Source of the DNA: Endozoicomonas acroporae | GTDB lineage: Bacteria; Pseudomonadota; Gammaproteobacteria; Pseudomonadales; Endozoicomonadaceae | DNA length: 39,770 nt | NCBI RefSeq assembly: GCF_002864045.1 | Contig: NZ_PJPV01000027.1 | Coordinates: 1 to 39,770 of the forward strand | Reading direction: 5' to 3' | Shown here: positions 17,206 to 26,627 of the stretch, piece by piece | How the letters are laid out: the number at the start of each line of letters is the position of its first letter | Numbering within the stretch: the first letter of the stretch is position 1 | The notes under the pieces: generated by a model | Seen by the model: the letters and a program-made list of their open reading frames with translations, nothing else | Databases searched by the model: none | What the model was told of the DNA's origin: nothing | Made by a program: the position numbers and the translations under genes

Positions 17206-18600
17206 TCAACGTGCGAGTGGATTAGCATATTCCGGCTTAATGCCAAGCGCTTCTAGGTAATCCGGCAGGTTGAGTATGCAGAGGAAATCGGTCCAGGGTA
17301 AAAAAGTAAACTTATTCTGGAGAAAGTGTCGTATATTGCGAGCTTCCGTGGAGTATACAAAAGCGGCCAGCCAGTTCACATCACTCAGGCTTTGCATGTG
17401 AGCCTCATATAACGCATCACTGCTGATCTCTATTTCTGTGGGCAACTGTCCTGTGGCACCATCAATACCCTGCCGGGCTTTTGCCAGATTATGGATATTC
17501 ATGCATCCCTTTGCTGTTGACTCTAATGCCTTGGGGTCAATCCCTGCTTGAATCATCCCCCGCCGGAAATGGGAGTCTCTTTTGATCAAGTAGTACAAAA
17601 GACATGCCTGATAACAGGGGATTGGCAGGTTTTTATCCTCTTTGGTCAAGCTTTTTCTGAGAATCTCTTTTTGAGGCTCAGCCAGAAAACCGGCAGCCCA
17701 TGGGGACGTCAATATCATGTTGACCAGCCCGGAGTCAGGGGAGGTCATTTGCTTCAGGGCCCGGAACATACTTTGTTGCAGTCTGTCTCGCTCTGCACAC
17801 AGTGCGTACTCATCACCGGGCAGCATTCTGTTAGCCTCAATCTCAATAATGGTCTTCTGATTAGCGAGGTTGAATTTTTGTGGTTGCATGGGAAACAATC
17901 CCGGAGCGTATGCATTAGCTATTTGCTGGCCAAACTTCGCCAGGGCACTGATTATTTTCTCTGCTGCTCCATCGTGGGCAAATAATGCTGAGTTTTCCCG
18001 AATATAGGCGTCGCGCGCCCTGCATCTGAACGATGAGAGTTTTTTAGTGCCCACCTTGATCGTCATCCCCCGGTGGTTAACATATCCTTCTGGCATGGTA
18101 ATCGCCAGATCCCGACGTTCAAATGCGAGATTGCTGGCCAGGTTTTTTGCTGACTCGTCGTCCCAACCCTCTGTAACCAGCTTTTCCAGGCTTTTGATAC
18201 AATCTCCCACACTTTGATTGCGGTCGTAAGACGCTTTTATGCCTGTTCGCCCATTTGCCATACGGACATTGATCAAATCGGCGATCATCAGATTAATGAT
18301 GAATTTTTTTGACCTGTCATCAACAGCACAATCTGACAGGTCGTATTTGTTCAAAAGAACATTCTGAAATAATTCATAGTTGATAATTGCGGCATGTAAT
18401 TGAGTAGTAGCAACTTTTGCTTGCAACTCCTCCAGGCACTTTTCTGCTTCAAAGCCAAGCCAGGATGCATCATAGTAAAACTCCAGTTTCCCATTGTCTG
18501 TCGCCTGTCCTGGCGTTTGTATATGTTCCCGGGATGTTGTCTGAGCCAACACAAGAGTGTCAGGTGCTAAAGGATTCATCGTTGTCGGCGCTCCTGTCAT
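17206..18600 (-). CDS. Unrecognised 464-residue protein
   Basis: I cannot place this protein in a family. It has no signal peptide or membrane span and looks soluble and largely helical, with a polar N-terminal region of about 40 residues. Distinct stretches include GYVNHRGMTIKVGTKKLSSF in the middle and DALYEAHMQSLSDVNWLAAF near the C-terminus. ATG 18600 gives the longest protein; ATG 18579 (Met8) is an alternative and neither has a good ribosome site. It is transcribed divergently from the gsp operon. A sigma-E-type promoter sits 42 bases ahead of the start, the same layout as the other accessory genes in this window, so it may belong to the same regulon. Confidence 0.7.
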   Translation of the reverse strand: MTGAPTTMNPLAPDTLVLAQTTSREHIQTPGQATDNGKLEFYYDASWLGFEAEKCLEELQAKVATTQLHAAIINYELFQNVLLNKYDLSDCAVDDRSKKFIINLMIADLINVRMANGRTGIKASYDRNQSVGDCIKSLEKLVTEGWDDESAKNLASNLAFERRDLAITMPEGYVNHRGMTIKVGTKKLSSFRCRARDAYIRENSALFAHDGAAEKIISALAKFGQQIANAYAPGLFPMQPQKFNLANQKTIIEIEANRMLPGDEYALCAERDRLQQSMFRALKQMTSPDSGLVNMILTSPWAAGFLAEPQKEILRKSLTKEDKNLPIPCYQACLLYYLIKRDSHFRRGMIQAGIDPKALESTAKGCMNIHNLAKARQGIDGATGQLPTEIEISSDALYEAHMQSLSDVNWLAAFVYSTEARNIRHFLQNKFTFLPWTDFLCILNLPDYLEALGIKPEYANPLAR

Positions 18601-18636
18601 TCACGTTATTTGATTGACATACAGAGTTACAACTTT

Positions 18637-18664
18637 TATTGACTGGGTGTTCGTGCATAAGTTC
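18637..18664 (-). promoter_or_regulatory. Sigma-E-like promoter of the 464-residue gene
   Basis: Minus-strand GAACTT (18664-18659), 16 bases, TCAATA (18642-18637). Both the -35 hexamer and the spacer length equal those of E. coli rpoH P3 and degP promoters. Confidence 0.55.
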
Positions 18665-18792
18665 AATTTTTTTCACTGCTGAGAAAGCTAATCGTTCAGG
18701 TTATAAAATATCCATATCCAGTTGCAGGAACTAAAACAAAATCAACGGTTGAGAAATAAACAGAAAACTTAGGTTTTATACCTAAAAGACGC

Positions 18793-18818
18793 TGACAATC
18801 TTTTTTGTTATATTGTCA
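18793..18818. promoter_or_regulatory. Inverted repeat upstream of gspC
   Basis: TGACAAT and ATTGTCA are perfect 7-bp arms 12 bases apart, about 75 bases before gspC. A second palindrome, TTAGGT/ACCTAA, lies just upstream near 18770-18785. They could be regulator sites for the gsp operon or for the divergent gene. I see no convincing -35/-10 pair for gspC itself in 18601-18893. Confidence 0.35.
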
Positions 18819-18893
18819 AACCATTAAACCAACCAAAGACCAGCACAACCTGGTAAACGACTCGGACTGAGTTGATGTAAACGAGAGCAAGCT

Positions 18894-19787
18894 GTGACGT
18901 CACTGAATAACACAATAATTAGCCATGGAAGCGTTATTGCCCGCCAACTGACGTCCTCCGGATTTTTCAGGCTTCATCACCTCAGAACACTCTGTCAGGT
19001 TATTCTGGTTATCCTGCTTGCCAGACAGTTGGCCATGATCACATGGCAGCTTCTGCCAGATAACCCGACCGGGCACTCAACAGTCCAAAGTATCAAGGCA
19101 CAGATCCCCGCAGCCCGAACTACGACCAACAACAATCCGCTTGCTGCGCTGGAAAACCTGCAGCTGTTCGGTAAACCATCCGCCCCGCAGCAGGCTCCCG
19201 CTCCGGAAGATGTCCCCGTTTCACGCCTGGCGGTGCGCATCACCGGCCTGGTTGCCAGCAGTAACCCGGATGAATCTCTGGTCATTATTCGTTCCGGGTC
19301 TTCTGATGCCACCTATCGGCCCGGCGACACGCTGAAAGGGACACAGGCAAAAGTGGACAGGGTTTACGCTGACCGGGTCATCATTCGTAATGGTGAGCGG
19401 TACGAATCACTGCTGATGTACCCGGATGAAGCCAGAAAAGGCCCCGCTATTCAAACAACCTCAGCAAATCGTCCCAAAAGCCGTGCTGTTGCCGATATTC
19501 GCCGAAAGCTTCAGGATAAACCGGACTCCTGGGCAGAGATCGTGACCATTTCACCCGTGCGCAGAGACGGGAAATTACAGGGATACCGGGTCAATCCGGC
19601 CAAATATCCGGACTATTTTTCTCAGCTTGGCCTTAAAGCCAACGATATGGCTGTTGCTATCAACGGTTATGACCTGACAGACACCAGTGAAGCCATGAAA
19701 GTCATTGGACAACTGTCTTCAATGACTCAGATCTCATTAACCATTGAGAGGGATGGCCAGCGTTTTGAGATTGACCTGTCTTCCTGA
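18894..19787 (+). CDS. gspC: Type II secretion protein GspC (inner-membrane, secretin-contacting)
   Basis: GspC links the inner-membrane platform to the secretin and helps select substrates. The protein has a cytoplasmic N-terminus, one membrane span around residues 34-50, a Pro/Gln/Thr-rich linker, a homology-region domain with LAVRITGLVASSNPDESLVII, and a C-terminal PDZ-like domain containing YFSQLGLKANDMAVAINGYDL. The start is GTG at 18894, with a weak GAGAG-like site upstream. It is the first gene of the C-to-N operon and is followed by gspD after 26 bases. Length (297) is normal. Confidence 0.93.
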   Translation: MTSLNNTIISHGSVIARQLTSSGFFRLHHLRTLCQVILVILLARQLAMITWQLLPDNPTGHSTVQSIKAQIPAARTTTNNNPLAALENLQLFGKPSAPQQAPAPEDVPVSRLAVRITGLVASSNPDESLVIIRSGSSDATYRPGDTLKGTQAKVDRVYADRVIIRNGERYESLLMYPDEARKGPAIQTTSANRPKSRAVADIRRKLQDKPDSWAEIVTISPVRRDGKLQGYRVNPAKYPDYFSQLGLKANDMAVAINGYDLTDTSEAMKVIGQLSSMTQISLTIERDGQRFEIDLSS

Positions 19788-19813
19788 TTATTAAGATATA
19801 CAAAGGTACCGCT

Positions 19814-22042
19814 ATGTTTTCATCGTCGGTGTGCGCAGGGGAAATCCGTGCACTGATATCCAGGACGCGTTTTTTATCCCTGCGTTGGCCGCAGGCGCTA
19901 TTAACAGCCATACCGTTTGCGCTGGCGTTGCCTTTATCACCCGCTGTACTGGCCAGCAGTTCTTCTGCACCGAACTATAACTCTATGGGAACGGGCAGTT
20001 ATGCATCCGCCCATTCCCTGTATTCCGCCAGTTTTGACAAGGCGGATATCAAAGAGTTTATCCGCACGGTCAGCGCCAACCTGAACCGCACCATCATTAT
20101 TGATCCCGCCGTTCGGGGTGAGGTGACTATCCGGGCTTATGAGCAACTGAACCGGCAACAGTACTATCAGATGTTTCTGTCGGTACTGTCCGTTCATGGG
20201 TTCGCAGCGGTTGAAGATGAAAATGGCCTGGTCAAAATCATACCGGACAAAAATGCCCGCACCTCGTCCATCCCGGTGGTGGCCGGTAAAAAGCTGGGCG
20301 AACAGGTCGCCCATGGTGGCGATGAGATGGTCACCTGGGTTCTGCCGGTAAACCATGTACCTGTCCGTGAGTTGTCTCCTATTCTCCGACAACTGGTTGA
20401 TAATTCAGGCAGTGTCGTACATTACGATCCGTCGAATATTCTGATTCTCAGTGGCCGGGCCAATAATCTTGAGCGCGTTGCCGAGGTGGTTCGTCGTGTT
20501 GATCAGGCAGGCATGCGCAATATTCAGATTGTCCAGCTGTTCCATGCCTCCGCCAGTGAGATGGAGCGGATTCTTATGTCGATCTACGCCGGACAGGGCC
20601 AGAAAGCCAACGGTATGCCCCCCGTCATTGTCAGCAACGAGGCCAGCAACCAGATCATTCTCTCTGCCGATACCCAGACCCTGCAACGCATGAAAAGCCT
20701 GTTGCTGCAGATGGATGCCGAGCGTAAGTCCACCGGTAATATCCGTGTCTTCTATCTCCACTATGCCAAAGCAGAAGACCTGAAAAAGGTACTGGACGGC
20801 GTTGGTAAAATGCTGATTGCCTCTGGTAACCGCAGTAAAAGCGCATCCGGTGATTACAGCATTGAAGTCCATGAGCAGACCAACGCGCTGGTGGTCACCG
20901 CACGCCCTGATGTGATGCAGGCCATGGAATCTGTGATTGAGCAGCTGGATATCCGCCGCGCCCAGGTGATGGTGGAAGCCATTATTGTTGAAGTGGCGGA
21001 TGGGGATGGCATTAACCTGTCATTCCAGCTGGCCAATGCCGATGGCACCAGCCTGATGCAGTTTCAGGATGGTTCAAGCGTTCCTATCGGGGAAATTCTG
21101 ATGGGGATGAAAGAGGCTGAAGGTGAGAAAGGATCAACCGTAGTTACGACTGATCCCAATACAGGCCAATTAATCACCACCACAAACCCGGATAAAGATG
21201 GGGATTACACCGCCCTTGCCGCAGCACTGGCAAAAGTCTCCGGCGCAGCCTTCAGTATCACCTCCGGTGACTGGACCGCACTGCTTCAGGCCGTCACCAC
21301 ATCCAGCCAGTCTAATGTGCTGGCGACGCCAAGCCTGCTGACCCTGGATAATGAAGAAGCCTCCTTTATTGTCGGTGATGAAGTGCCCACACTCACTGGC
21401 TCCACGCCCAGCTCCGGTAACGATAACCCATACCAGACCATTGAGCGCAAAGAAGTGGGTGTCAAGCTGACGGTCACGCCGCAGATCAATGCCGGAGATG
21501 CCGTGAAACTGACCATTGAGCAGGAAGTCTCCAGCGTTAATGGCCGCACTCCCGTTGATGTGACCTTTGCCACCCGCAAGGTAAAAACATCGGTGATGGT
21601 GAAAACCGGAGATACCGTTGTTATAGGCGGACTGCTGGATGAAAACGTCCAGGAAAGTGTTTCCAAAGTACCGCTGCTGGGTGATATACCCGTCCTTGGT
21701 CATCTGTTCCGTTCGACCTCCAGTAAAAAGGTGAAGAAGAACCTGATGGTCTTCCTTCGTCCGACCATTATTCGGGATGATCTGACCATGAACGCCATCA
21801 GTGGCCAGAAGTACGACCTTATCCGTGCTTACCAGCTGGACAGGCTGGCCCGGGGTATTGCATTGATGCCCGGTTTCGACACCCCGGTGCTCCCGGAACA
21901 GCCAACGGCCCGGGATTTTCTTGATGAACTCAGACGTCAGATGGATGAAGAGTCTGCCGAAGCTGAAAAGGCTGTGGAACTGAAAAAAGTCTCAACTCAG
22001 GCATCCATAACACCAGTTCGTCGTACCGGTGGGGAAAGGTAA
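19814..22042 (+). CDS. gspD: Type II secretion outer-membrane secretin GspD
   Basis: The secretin forms the outer-membrane channel. A long basic signal peptide ends near [10 protein letters not shown] (about residue 47). The N0 domain starts at [11 protein letters not shown], followed by N1-N3 KH-like repeats (for example [15 protein letters not shown] and [14 protein letters not shown]). The C-terminal secretin domain contains [16 protein letters not shown] and [15 protein letters not shown]. Length of 742 residues fits. A cleavable Sec signal rather than a lipoprotein signal implies that targeting depends on a pilotin encoded elsewhere or on none. The last base of its TAA is the first base of gspE's ATG, so translation is coupled. 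Confidence 0.96.
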   Translation: MFSSSVCAGEIRALISRTRFLSLRWPQALLTAIPFALALPLSPAVLASSSSAPNYNSMGTGSYASAHSLYSASFDKADIKEFIRTVSANLNRTIIIDPAVRGEVTIRAYEQLNRQQYYQMFLSVLSVHGFAAVEDENGLVKIIPDKNARTSSIPVVAGKKLGEQVAHGGDEMVTWVLPVNHVPVRELSPILRQLVDNSGSVVHYDPSNILILSGRANNLERVAEVVRRVDQAGMRNIQIVQLFHASASEMERILMSIYAGQGQKANGMPPVIVSNEASNQIILSADTQTLQRMKSLLLQMDAERKSTGNIRVFYLHYAKAEDLKKVLDGVGKMLIASGNRSKSASGDYSIEVHEQTNALVVTARPDVMQAMESVIEQLDIRRAQVMVEAIIVEVADGDGINLSFQLANADGTSLMQFQDGSSVPIGEILMGMKEAEGEKGSTVVTTDPNTGQLITTTNPDKDGDYTALAAALAKVSGAAFSITSGDWTALLQAVTTSSQSNVLATPSLLTLDNEEASFIVGDEVPTLTGSTPSSGNDNPYQTIERKEVGVKLTVTPQINAGDAVKLTIEQEVSSVNGRTPVDVTFATRKVKTSVMVKTGDTVVIGGLLDENVQESVSKVPLLGDIPVLGHLFRSTSSKKVKKNLMVFLRPTIIRDDLTMNAISGQKYDLIRAYQLDRLARGIALMPGFDTPVLPEQPTARDFLDELRRQMDEESAEAEKAVELKKVSTQASITPVRRTGGER

Positions 22043-23652
22043 TGACCGAAGCAGCCCTGAGCCCTGATACAGCTTTTAGCAATGGAACATCCCAACGGGA
22101 AGAGCAAGCCCTCAGTGAAGCGCTGACCCTGACCATTGAGAAACGGATGAGGGATTCGATCATCGCCGAGCCAGAGCCTGTCAGCCCGGAAAGAATACGC
22201 AACTTGTCGTTCTCTTTCGCCCGTCGCTTTAACTTGCTGCTCGCATACAACGACCAGGGCAAGGCTCAGGTCTGGTACAAAGGGCTGCCGTCTACTGCCG
22301 CACTGCAGGAGGTCAGACGTTTCGCTGGCGTATCACTGACCCTGATAGCCCTGGACGATGATGAGTTTGAGCAGAAACTGGCCAACCATTATCAACAGGA
22401 CTCCTCCATTGCACGACAACTCATGAACGACATCGGCAATGATGAAGGTCTTCAGGCCCTGGCAGAAGAACTGCCAGAAGATGAAGACCTGCTCGAAGCC
22501 GACGACGGTGCACCGATTATCCGCCTGATCAATGCCATGCTCAGCGAGGCCATCAAGGAAGGTGCCTCTGACATCCATATTGAAACCTTTGAGCGAAACC
22601 TGACCGTTCGTTTTCGTGTTGATGGTGTTTTACGGGAGATCCTCCGTCCCCAGCGCAAGCTGGCAGCCGTGCTGGTGTCCCGGGTAAAAGTCATGGCCAG
22701 ACTGGACATCGCGGAGAAGCGTATTCCCCAGGATGGTCGTATATCCCTTCGTCTTGGTGGCCGTGCCGTCGATGTTCGTGTCTCAACCCTGCCTTCTCGC
22801 CACGGTGAACGGATCGTTATGCGTCTGCTGGATCGCAACAGTGTCCGGCTGGACCTGGCCAGTCTTGGTATGGAAGGCACACTTTGCCAACAGTTTCGGG
22901 AGCAGTTGCATAAACCCCATGGCATCCTTCTGGTTACCGGCCCTACCGGTTCCGGCAAGAGTACCACGCTCTATGCGGGGCTGAGTGTTATTAACAACAG
23001 TGAGCGCAACATTCTCACGGTTGAAGACCCCGTGGAGTACGAACTGGAGGGGATTGGCCAGACCCAGGTTAATCCAAAGGTGGATATGACCTTTGCCCGG
23101 GGGCTGCGGGCAATTCTGCGACAGGACCCGGACGTGGTCATGATCGGTGAGATCCGTGACCTGGAAACCGCCGAAATTGCCGTACAGGCGTCGTTAACCG
23201 GACACCTGGTACTCAGCACACTGCACACCAATACCGCCGTCGGTGCCGTCACCCGCCTCAGGGATATGGGGGTTGAGCCCTTCCTGCTGGCCTCAAGCCT
23301 GCTGGGAGTACTGGCCCAGCGCCTGGTCAGAACACTCTGCCCGGACTGTAGACAACAGCGCCCTGCCACCGACCTTGAAACCAGCCTGATGGGACTTTCA
23401 GCAAACCATTTGCTGTGGCAATCCACCGGTTGTGATGCGTGTCATAACACCGGTTACCGTGGCCGAACCAGCATCCATGAACTGTTTCTGGTCAATGACC
23501 GGGTGCGCCAGCTGATTCATGATGGTGCCGGTGAACAAGTCATTGAACAGGAAATACGTCATTCGTCAAATAGTATGCAAACGGATGGTTTCAGAAAAAT
23601 TCTCAGCGGCATCACCACTCTGGAAGAGGTGATGCGTGTCACCAGGGAATAA
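22042..23652 (+). CDS. gspE: Type II secretion ATPase GspE
   Basis: The cytoplasmic hexameric ATPase that powers pseudopilus assembly. Walker A is GPTGSGKST at about residues 300-308, the Asp box/Walker B region is [12 protein letters not shown] at about 362-373, and the His box is [12 protein letters not shown]. The zinc-binding pairs CPDC (433-436) and CDAC (464-467) are both present. The N-terminal part is the GspL-interacting domain. Length of 536 is slightly above average. It overlaps gspD by one base and is followed by gspF after 6 bases. Confidence 0.96.
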   Translation: MTEAALSPDTAFSNGTSQREEQALSEALTLTIEKRMRDSIIAEPEPVSPERIRNLSFSFARRFNLLLAYNDQGKAQVWYKGLPSTAALQEVRRFAGVSLTLIALDDDEFEQKLANHYQQDSSIARQLMNDIGNDEGLQALAEELPEDEDLLEADDGAPIIRLINAMLSEAIKEGASDIHIETFERNLTVRFRVDGVLREILRPQRKLAAVLVSRVKVMARLDIAEKRIPQDGRISLRLGGRAVDVRVSTLPSRHGERIVMRLLDRNSVRLDLASLGMEGTLCQQFREQLHKPHGILLVTGPTGSGKSTTLYAGLSVINNSERNILTVEDPVEYELEGIGQTQVNPKVDMTFARGLRAILRQDPDVVMIGEIRDLETAEIAVQASLTGHLVLSTLHTNTAVGAVTRLRDMGVEPFLLASSLLGVLAQRLVRTLCPDCRQQRPATDLETSLMGLSANHLLWQSTGCDACHNTGYRGRTSIHELFLVNDRVRQLIHDGAGEQVIEQEIRHSSNSMQTDGFRKILSGITTLEEVMRVTRE

Positions 23653-23658
23653 CAGCCT

Positions 23659-24912
23659 ATGAGCGTATTTGCTTACGAAGCCCTGGATGCCAAAGGGAAA
23701 AAAAGTAAAGGCGTCATAGAAGCCGACTCACCTCGTCAGGTGCGGCAAAAACTGCGGGTTTCCGGACTCAATGCCATCGTCGTCAGTGCAGCCACTGGCC
23801 AGGAAACGTCGGATACGACCCAAAATAAACGTTCATCATCGGGCAGCCTGTTTCGCTCCTTGTTGCAAAGACAGGCAACCGATGCGGAAGTCGCACTGCT
23901 GACACGGCAATTGGCGACGCTGGTTGCTGCGGGCATCCCCCTGGAAGAGTGTCTGCAGGCACTGGTAAGACAGCTGCGCAAACCGCACCTGAAATCCATC
24001 ATCACCACGGTTCGTTCAAAAATTCTTGAAGGGCAATCGCTGGCGGACAGCCTGGCCTGCTACCCGAAAACCTTTGACCGGCTTTACCGTTCCATGGTGG
24101 CGGCAGGGGAAAAATCAGGGCACCTGGAGGGCGTGCTGGAAAGGCTGGCCGACTTCACCGAGCACCGCCAGAAAATCAAAGGACAACTGATTCAGGCCAT
24201 GATCTACCCGGCCATCCTGACACTGGTTGCCATTGGTGTTGTGGCGGCGCTGCTGGTGACCGTGGTTCCCACGGTGGTTGAACAGTTTGCCCATATGGGG
24301 CAACAGCTGCCCGCCATGACGCTCACTCTGATCAGCATCAGTGACTTTATTCGTGCCTATGGAGCGGGCATCGCCATGGCGTTGCTTGTCACCCTGGTAA
24401 TACGTCAACAGATCCTGCAGCGAAGCCGAACCTGCCGACTGGTACACGACCGCTGGCTACTAAAATTGCCACTGATTGGCAGTGTTCTCAGCGGGGTCGA
24501 TGGCGCCCGTTTTGCCAGAACCCTGAGCATACTGACCAGCAGTACCGTGCCATTACTGGAAGGAATGGGGATTGCGGCAAAGGTGCTGGTGAATCAACAC
24601 ATGCAGACGTCACTGCTCAACGCCGCTGAGCGGGTCAGGGAGGGGTCTTCGCTCTGGCAGTCACTGGAGCAGACCGAACTGTTCTCCCCCATGATGCTTT
24701 ACATCATTGCCAGCGGTGAAAAGTCCGGTGAACTGACCGGCATGTTGGCCAGGGCGGCAGATAATCAGGATCAGCAATTTGAATCCCAGGTAAATATCGC
24801 ACTGGGCATTTTTGGCCCATTGTTGATTGTTTCCATGGCAGGTGTCGTACTTTTTATTGTTATGGCCATTTTGACGCCAATGCTGGACCTGAACTCACTG
24901 GTGGGCGGTTGA
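23659..24912 (+). CDS. gspF: Type II secretion inner-membrane platform protein GspF
   Basis: Polytopic platform protein with two T2SSF domains, the first around residues 68-190 (LLTRQLATLVAAGIPLEECLQ) and the second around 270-395 (ARFARTLSILTSSTVPLLEGM), each followed by a membrane hairpin; a last span sits at the C-terminus (LLIVSMAGVVLFIVMAILTP). It contacts GspE and the pseudopilins. The length of 417 residues is near the usual size. It is the last gene before a 288-base break in an otherwise gap-free operon. Confidence 0.95.
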   Translation: MSVFAYEALDAKGKKSKGVIEADSPRQVRQKLRVSGLNAIVVSAATGQETSDTTQNKRSSSGSLFRSLLQRQATDAEVALLTRQLATLVAAGIPLEECLQALVRQLRKPHLKSIITTVRSKILEGQSLADSLACYPKTFDRLYRSMVAAGEKSGHLEGVLERLADFTEHRQKIKGQLIQAMIYPAILTLVAIGVVAALLVTVVPTVVEQFAHMGQQLPAMTLTLISISDFIRAYGAGIAMALLVTLVIRQQILQRSRTCRLVHDRWLLKLPLIGSVLSGVDGARFARTLSILTSSTVPLLEGMGIAAKVLVNQHMQTSLLNAAERVREGSSLWQSLEQTELFSPMMLYIIASGEKSGELTGMLARAADNQDQQFESQVNIALGIFGPLLIVSMAGVVLFIVMAILTPMLDLNSLVGG

Positions 24913-24975
24913 TGTTTGTTGTATACCATGGCCCTACAGTCCTGAGTCTGTTGGAGAAAGCCTTAAAAAAGAAGG

Positions 24976-25076
24976 GAACCACAAAGGCACAAAGTCACAA
25001 AGTTTTTTGTGGGCTTGCCTGAGTTACGCTCGGCAAACAAAAAAGCTTTCTTTGTGCCTTCGTGCCTTTGTGGTTC
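24976..25076. repeat. Long palindromic element between gspF and gspG
   Basis: The left arm (24976-25002) begins GAACCACAAAGGCACAAAG and the right arm (25046-25076) is its near-perfect complement. Inner arms rich in TTTTTT/AAAAAA extend the pairing, so almost the whole 100 bases can fold as one hairpin. Related sequence recurs in gspJ and gspK, marking a dispersed palindrome family. It could terminate or attenuate transcription within the operon. The rest of 24913-25200 holds no gene. Confidence 0.85.
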
Positions 25077-25200
25077 AAGGCTTTTATAACTTTTGTAACA
25101 CCCTCTCCCCTTGGGAATGCATATCGTACTTACATTCTGTTGCCAGACTTCAGAGTAAACTTTGTGGTAAAAACCAGTATCAGACCATTAGGAAAACCCA

Positions 25201-25638
25201 ATGAACCCTCTTAATAAAAGACAGAAGCAGTCAGGTTTTACCCTGCTGGAAATCATGGTGGTGATTGTCATTCTTGGCGTACTGGCCAGTATGGTTGCCC
25301 CCAACATTATCGGCAATAAAGATAAGGCCGATCTGCAAAAAGCGGTGAGTGATATCGTTGCCCTGGAAAATGCACTGGATATGTACAAGCTGGAAAATAA
25401 CAACTACCCCTCCACCCAGCAGGGACTGGCAGCGCTGGTCAGCAAACCGTCTGGCAGCCCGGAGCCCAGATCGTACCGTGACAATGGCTACATTCGTCGT
25501 CTGCCAAAAGATCCATGGGGTAACGATTATCTGATGCTGAGCCCGGGGGAACACGGTCCTGTGGATATTTTCTCCGCTGGCCCTGATGGTCAGTCAGGCA
25601 CCGATGACGATACCGGTAACTGGAACCTGGATAGCTAA
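25201..25638 (+). CDS. gspG: Type II secretion major pseudopilin GspG
   Basis: The main subunit of the pseudopilus. The prepilin leader ends ...KRQKQSG and is cut before FTLLEIMVVIVILGVLASMV by the GspO peptidase. The leader is 12 residues, a normal size, in contrast to gspJ and gspK. The conserved DKADLQKAVSDIVALENALDMYKLENNNYPSTQQGL region and the C-terminal calcium-site region GPDGQSGTDDD are present. The length of 145 residues is typical. A TAGGA site precedes the ATG. It starts the second tight block of the operon. Confidence 0.97.
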   Translation: MNPLNKRQKQSGFTLLEIMVVIVILGVLASMVAPNIIGNKDKADLQKAVSDIVALENALDMYKLENNNYPSTQQGLAALVSKPSGSPEPRSYRDNGYIRRLPKDPWGNDYLMLSPGEHGPVDIFSAGPDGQSGTDDDTGNWNLDS

Positions 25639-25647
25639 CCACGCTCA

Positions 25648-26244
25648 ATGGCTAACGACGTTACACACTCCGAAACAGGACAGCGAGTCAACCAGCTCGG
25701 TTTCACACTGCTGGAAATCATGCTGGTGATGGTACTCCTGGGGTTAGCCATATCCACCATTCTTCCATCACTGATGCCTGACGACAGTGGTGCACTTATG
25801 CAGAAAGAGGCCCGACGTCTGATCATGCTGGCTCACACCTCGCAGGAAAAAGCACTGCTCCATGGTATGGATATGGGGCTGCAACAGACGACCGAAGGCT
25901 ATCAATTTCTGGTTTATAAGCAGGGGAAATGGCAGCCAGTCAGCCAGGACCGGACCCTCTCGCCGGTCGCATTGAATAAGGCCCTGCGGTTGGCCATTTT
26001 GCCCGGGGAGTCGGTTTGGCGAGACACTCTGGAACAGGATAAAGGTTTTACCTTTGATACTGACGATAAAGCGTCTTTATCAGACTCCGAACTTAAGGCT
26101 GAACCAGATCTGTTCTTCTGGGCCTCCGGAGAGATTTCACCGGCAGAGTTAAGGCTCTTTTCGGCGGATGACCCCAGGCACGCCCTGTCCATCAACATAG
26201 AAGAACATGGCGAAATCGCCCTGATGGAAGGAGTCAAACAATGA
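25648..26244 (+). CDS. gspH: Type II secretion minor pseudopilin GspH
   Basis: Minor pseudopilin with leader ending QRVNQLG and mature start FTLLEIMLVMVLLGLAISTI. The length of 198 residues fits. The leader is somewhat long (about 17 residues). Its TGA overlaps the ATG of gspI as ATGA, which supports coupled translation. The globular domain has the beta-rich pattern usual for GspH, for example EGYQFLVYKQGKWQPV. Confidence 0.92.
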   Translation: MANDVTHSETGQRVNQLGFTLLEIMLVMVLLGLAISTILPSLMPDDSGALMQKEARRLIMLAHTSQEKALLHGMDMGLQQTTEGYQFLVYKQGKWQPVSQDRTLSPVALNKALRLAILPGESVWRDTLEQDKGFTFDTDDKASLSDSELKAEPDLFFWASGEISPAELRLFSADDPRHALSINIEEHGEIALMEGVKQ

Positions 26245-26627
26245 CGCCTTCCAGAGTCTCTGCGGCACAGGGTTTTACTTTACTGGAAGTACTGCTGGCC
26301 CTTGCACTGCTGGCCATTGTCGGGATGTCGGTACTGTTCATGAGCGGCGAAAGTGTGCGCAACACGCCGATACTGGAACAACGCACCCTGGCAAGACTGG
26401 TGGCGGATAATCAGATGACAGACATTCATCTGACACAGAAGTGGCCAACACTCAGCTGGCAACGGGCAGAGCATGAACTGGCTGGACAGCAATGGTTTGT
26501 CCGTTTTCGCAGTATCAAAACCGCTGATAACGATTTCCGGGCGATTGATGTTGAAGTACGCGGTGAACAGGGCGAACAAAGTCCGGTACTGGCGACACTG
26601 AGAAGCTATATGGTTAAACAGGGATGA
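26241..26627 (+). CDS. gspI: Type II secretion minor pseudopilin GspI
   Basis: Minor pseudopilin that, with GspJ and GspK, caps the pseudopilus. The leader MTPSRVSAAQG is followed by FTLLEVLLALALLAIVGMSV. The length of 128 residues is typical, and the stretch LARLVADNQM is characteristic of GspI. It overlaps both gspH and gspJ by ATGA junctions. Confidence 0.94.
   Translation: MTPSRVSAAQGFTLLEVLLALALLAIVGMSVLFMSGESVRNTPILEQRTLARLVADNQMTDIHLTQKWPTLSWQRAEHELAGQQWFVRFRSIKTADNDFRAIDVEVRGEQGEQSPVLATLRSYMVKQG

Noticed and set aside
18731..18759. GGAACTA, 16 bases, TGAGAA upstream of gspC as another sigma-E-like promoter
   Set aside because: The -10 does not begin with TC and the -35 has a mismatch; the start codon is more than 130 bases away. 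Not included in the regulon.
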